Shown here piece by piece: positions 15,494-17,879 of a stretch of 17,879 bases of DNA. The position numbers and the translations under genes were made by a program. Location of the stretch: assembly GCA_964592755.1 (NCBI GenBank), contig CAZQFS010000049.1, positions 1 through 17,879 of the forward strand, read 5' to 3'. The number at the start of each line of letters is the position of its first letter. Position 1 is the stretch's first letter. Source of the stretch: CAZQFS01 sp964592755 (GTDB lineage: Bacteria > Hydrothermota > Tepidihabitantia > Tepidihabitantales > Tepidihabitantaceae). Under the pieces are notes generated by a model, which worked only from the letters and a program-made list of their open reading frames with translations, searched no databases and was not told the DNA's origin.

Positions 15494-16670
15494 GCTCCCG
15501 CGCGGCCCAAAGGGTCGCTCCCAGCCCGGTCACGCAGAGCACGCGCCCGCCGTTCGTGACCAGCTTCTCACCCTCAATCCGGGTACCAGCGTGAAACACG
15601 ATGACATCGTGCAGGCCGTCCGTGTCCAGAAAGACCGGCTCGCCGTGCGAGGAGGAGTCGGGATAGCCGGACCCTGCGGCCACCACGCAGAGAGCGTGCT
15701 GTTCGGACCAGCGAAGCTCCTGCCCCGACAGCGTGCCGTCAAGGCAGGCAAGGCAGAGTCCGGCCAGGTCGGTCTGAACGAGCGGAAGCACGACCTGGGC
15801 CTCAGGGTCGCCGAACCGGCAGTTGAACTCCAGCACCTTCACGCCATCGGCCGTGAGCATGATGCCGGCATAGATGACTCCACGATAGTCAATGCCCCGG
15901 CGGCGCAGACCGGCGACAAGCGGCAGGAAAACGCGCTCTTCGACTTCCCGTTGAACTTCAGGCGTAACCAGAGGCGCTGGTGCGTAAGCACCCATGCCGC
16001 CGGTGTTCGGTCCCACGTCGCCGTCGAGCAGCCGCTTGTGGTCCTGCGACGCCGGCAGAAACCGGCACAAGGTCCCGTCACATAGAGCGGTGATTGAGGC
16101 TTCCTCGCCGACCAGGCACTCCTCGACTACGACCGTCTTGCCCGCCGGGCCGAACCTGCCACGCTCGAGCATTCCGGTCAAGACCTCCACTGCCTCGTGC
16201 TTGGTCTCGCAGATGACAACCCCTTTCCCTGCTGCGAGACCCGCTGCCTTGATGACGACCGGCATCGGCTGTGTGTCAATGTAGGCGCGCGCCCTTGCCG
16301 GGTCGTCAAACACTTCAAACCGCGCCGTAGGAATCCCCTGCTCCTGCATCAGTCGCTTCGCGAACGCCTTGTCTCCCTCAAGCCGCGCTCCGGCCTTGTC
16401 CGGACCGAAAAGCGCAAGGCCGTGTCGGCGAAACTCGTCGGCCACGCCGGAGACAAGAGGTGCTTCGGGCCCAACGACGGTCAATTCGAACCTTTCCCGG
16501 CGGCAGAAGGAAACAAGACTCCCGATGTCCCGCAGGTCGAACGTTTCGCAGCGAGCGATGCGGGCGATGCCGCCGTTACCCGGGACAGCGCAGACGTCGT
16601 GGCCATGATTGACCAGATGCCACACCAGGGCGTGTTCTCTTCCACCTGAGCCGAGGACGAGGACTCTCAT
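15387..16670 (-). CDS. purD: Phosphoribosylamine-glycine ligase PurD
   Basis: PurD (GAR synthetase) joins phosphoribosylamine and glycine with ATP, the second step of de novo purine synthesis. The 427-residue length is normal. The N-domain motif GSGGREHAL is at 7-15, VVGPEAPLV at 65-73, the ATP-grasp loop KAAGLAAGKGV at 141-151, GPNTGGMGAYAP at 220-231, and the metal/ATP site EFNCRFGDPEAQ at 281-292. The ATG at 16670 begins the Rossmann strand MRVLVLGSGG. It is the first gene of the minus-strand operon, with a strong promoter about 115 bp upstream and a hairpin in the leader. Only a weak GGAAG adjoins the ATG. Its 3' end overlaps the GTG used for the next gene. Confidence 0.95.
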   Translation of the reverse strand: MRVLVLGSGGREHALVWHLVNHGHDVCAVPGNGGIARIARCETFDLRDIGSLVSFCRRERFELTVVGPEAPLVSGVADEFRRHGLALFGPDKAGARLEGDKAFAKRLMQEQGIPTARFEVFDDPARARAYIDTQPMPVVIKAAGLAAGKGVVICETKHEAVEVLTGMLERGRFGPAGKTVVVEECLVGEEASITALCDGTLCRFLPASQDHKRLLDGDVGPNTGGMGAYAPAPLVTPEVQREVEERVFLPLVAGLRRRGIDYRGVIYAGIMLTADGVKVLEFNCRFGDPEAQVVLPLVQTDLAGLCLACLDGTLSGQELRWSEQHALCVVAAGSGYPDSSSHGEPVFLDTDGLHDVIVFHAGTRIEGEKLVTNGGRVLCVTGLGATLWAARERAYKGIGHVRFAGMRFRQDIGHRAFKTGRSSDRTD

Positions 16671-16696
16671 CTTCCAACCAAACGACCGGCCCCGGC

Positions 16697-16723
16697 GCGG
16701 CGGACCAAAGCCGGTCCGTCCGC
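16697..16723 (-). promoter_or_regulatory. Stable hairpin in the purD leader
   Basis: On the minus strand GCGG-A-CGGACC pairs with GGTCCG-CCGC around a 6-nt loop GGCTTT, giving ten base pairs with one bulged A. It lies between the purD promoter and the start codon, about 26 nt from the ATG. No T-run follows, so it is not a terminator. It does not look like a known purine riboswitch; it may shape translation or mRNA stability. Confidence 0.45.
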
Positions 16724-16783
16724 ACCGTGCCGGGCAGAGCTACGTCTGAACAGAGTAAAGGTTCTCACTAGTATGCCCTGACG

Positions 16784-16811
16784 AATCTACTCGGCAGCCG
16801 GGCTGTGTCAA
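16784..16811 (-). promoter_or_regulatory. Sigma70-type promoter for the purD operon
   Basis: On the minus strand a perfect TTGACA (16811-16806) and TAGATT (16789-16784) are 16 bp apart, the same boxes and spacing as at 7394-7421. The expected start near 16777 gives a leader of roughly 107 nt before purD. It should drive purD through lipB, as no clear promoter is seen between those genes. Confidence 0.75.
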
Positions 16812-17020
16812 GAAGAGGGAAGAAGGAGATTCCCGAAGCCAAGTGTGAGCTGTCAAACCACAGCGAAAGTGTCATGGGTCGACAGCGTGAGCGGTGGGAG
16901 GCTGAGCACTGCTTGGCAGTGCGGTGACGGGAATCGTGCTGACCCGGTCGTGCCGAACATGGTCAGTCCTGCCGTCTGAATTGTCAAGACTGGCACTTCC
17001 CCCGTGCCGCTACTCTGTGA
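16812..17020 (+). other. Probable upstream remnant of the broken secreted-protein gene
   Basis: The plus-strand frame from about 16845 reads plausibly as protein (for example AKVSWVDSVSGGRLSTAWQ) but meets TGA at 16977-16979 and again at 17061-17063. It has no start with a suitable ribosome-binding site; AAGGAG at 16823-16828 is too far from the first GTG. I read it as decayed coding sequence attached to the feature that follows, but similarity to known domains is not visible here. A non-coding spacer divergent from purD is the alternative. Confidence 0.3.
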
Positions 17021-17879
17021 CATGGTCGCTGTGCCATCACAACCCGAAGCGATGCCGATTTGACAGGACGGTGGGCAGGAGTTTGCCTGCTCTAGCATCA
17101 ACTGGAACGAATACGTGCTCATCTATGAGTACAACGGCGACAACAGCCTTGAGCTTTGAGCTCGTGGACTCAGTACCGCACTACTGGCCGAACGGCCATG
17201 ATGTCTGCTCCGGCAACGACCTCGACCAGGATGGCAGGCCTGAGTTCTTCGTGGTCTATCAGCATCTCAGTCCGCACTCCTGCTTCTACATCTGCATGTA
17301 CGAGGCAACTGGCAACTATTCATACGAAGAGACGTTTATGGATTCCATCGTCGGCGGGATTGATGCGGATGCCCGGAACGGCACCTGTGCTGACATAGAC
17401 GGAGACGACATCGAAGAGTTGCTCGTAGTCGTATCAGGCGGCGGCCACACCTGGGTTTTCGAGATGGAGGCCATCAGGCTGCTTTCGCCCGGCGGCGGCG
17501 ACAGCTTGACGCCCGGTGAAACGTGCCGGGTCCGCTGGTCCCTCTTCATCCCCCCTCGATGCGACTCGGTTTCGCTACTCCTGCGGACGGCCTCGACGTG
17601 GCTTCTCGACACAATCGCCACCGGGCTGTCTGTTTCCGACTCCTCCTTCGACTGGGTAGTTCCCCCAGGCCCGATTGACTCCTGCCGAGTAGTCACCATC
17701 GCCTATGGCCCGGGCTGGCAGTTCGACGAATCGGACTCCGCGTTCAGCATCGCCCGTGTCGGTATCGCGGCTGGGAAGCCGCTCCCACCAAAGGAGTGGA
17801 CTCTGTCTGCCAGCCCGAACCCGGCTCGGGGCAGGGCGGTCGTCAGGTACGACGTGCCGCTGGCGTCAGACGTCAGCCT
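17021..17879 (+). pseudogene. Frameshifted FG-GAP-type secreted repeat protein, cut by window end
   Basis: Three similar units appear: SDADLTG|DGGQEF at ~17048-17084, SGNDLDQDGRPEF at ~17209-17250, and CADIDGDDIEEL at ~17386-17421. This is the D-x-D-G-x-x-E calcium-loop style of FG-GAP/VCBS propeller repeats. The first unit is split over two frames, and a second break follows NSLEL at the 7-bp duplication (17149-17162). Downstream the frame is open to the window end: an Ig-like domain (RVRWSLFIPP... WVVPPGP) and a C-terminal sorting-type domain beginning LSASPNPARG. Such proteins are exported and sit on the surface or outside the cell. One frame is open from 16900 to the end, so a gene caller could report an intact gene starting for example at 17125; the repeats show that its first part is in the wrong frame. 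The 3' end is missing. Confidence 0.6.
17149..17162 (+). repeat. 7-bp tandem duplication causing a frame break
   Basis: TTGAGCT occurs twice in direct succession. With both copies the frame reading YEYNGDNSLEL meets TGA at 17157. With one copy removed it runs straight into LVDSVPHYWPNGHDV and stays open to the window end. Confidence 0.75.

Noticed and set aside
16863..17160. Three in-frame TGA codons (16977, 17061, 17157) in the broken gene, suggesting TGA recoding
   Set aside because: TGA ends well-supported genes here (fabD, the OmpA-family gene, the zinc-ribbon gene at 7505). Two of these TGAs are explained by indels that restore homologous frames.

Overview
The window is GC-rich, gene-dense bacterial DNA. 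It encodes a secreted or outer-membrane metalloprotease/propeller/barrel protein, an OmpA-family protein, a putative lipoprotein, and a broken FG-GAP-type secreted protein ending in an SPNPxRG-like C-terminal domain. This points to an uncultured Gram-negative (diderm) bacterium. The style of the secreted proteins resembles candidate phyla near the FCB group, such as WOR-3/Stahlbacteria. That placement is inference; there is no rRNA or tRNA here to test it.

Layout. 1-736: no gene I can support, only some inverted repeats. 737-1182 (+): a strong sigma70-like promoter, a leader hairpin followed by five T, and a short GIY-YIG-like protein. 1219-1244: terminator-like hairpin between convergent genes. 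1247-5335 (-): metalloprotease/propeller/barrel gene, then (upstream on the minus strand) a half-size GDT1/UPF0016 transporter overlapping fabD by ATGA. 5460-7178 (-): OmpA-family gene. 7394-8132 (+): two adjacent related zinc-ribbon genes, the second interrupted by an in-frame TAA. 8199-9231 (+): purM behind a promoter placed so that the mRNA should be leaderless. 9261-10194 (+): zinc-ribbon/HNH protein. 10226-11095 (+): NrdG-type radical SAM activase, overlapping lipB tail to tail. 11029-16670 (-): one closely packed operon, purD, Sua5-like/LMW-phosphatase fusion, acyl-CoA dehydrogenase, lpd, lipB. 16812-17879 (+): remains of a secreted repeat protein running off the window, with at least two frame breaks.

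Metabolism. purM and purD belong to de novo purine synthesis, fabD to fatty-acid synthesis, lipB and lpd to lipoate-dependent complexes, and the acyl-CoA dehydrogenase to acyl-CoA oxidation. The radical SAM activase suggests anaerobic deoxyribonucleotide synthesis.

Most notable: (1) a consistent set of TTGACN-16/17-TANNNT promoters, one producing a leaderless purM; (2) a zinc-ribbon pair in which comparison of the two copies shows a Tyr codon became TAA; (3) a 7-bp tandem duplication and a probable 2-bp deletion that break the FG-GAP gene, both detectable from internal repeat similarity; (4) a degenerate Sua5-like domain fused to a phosphatase, echoing the Bacillus ywlC/ywlE pair; (5) a single protein joining HExxH protease, TolB-type propeller and outer-membrane barrel. 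I found no complete novel defence or mobile system, no CRISPR array and no insertion sequence.
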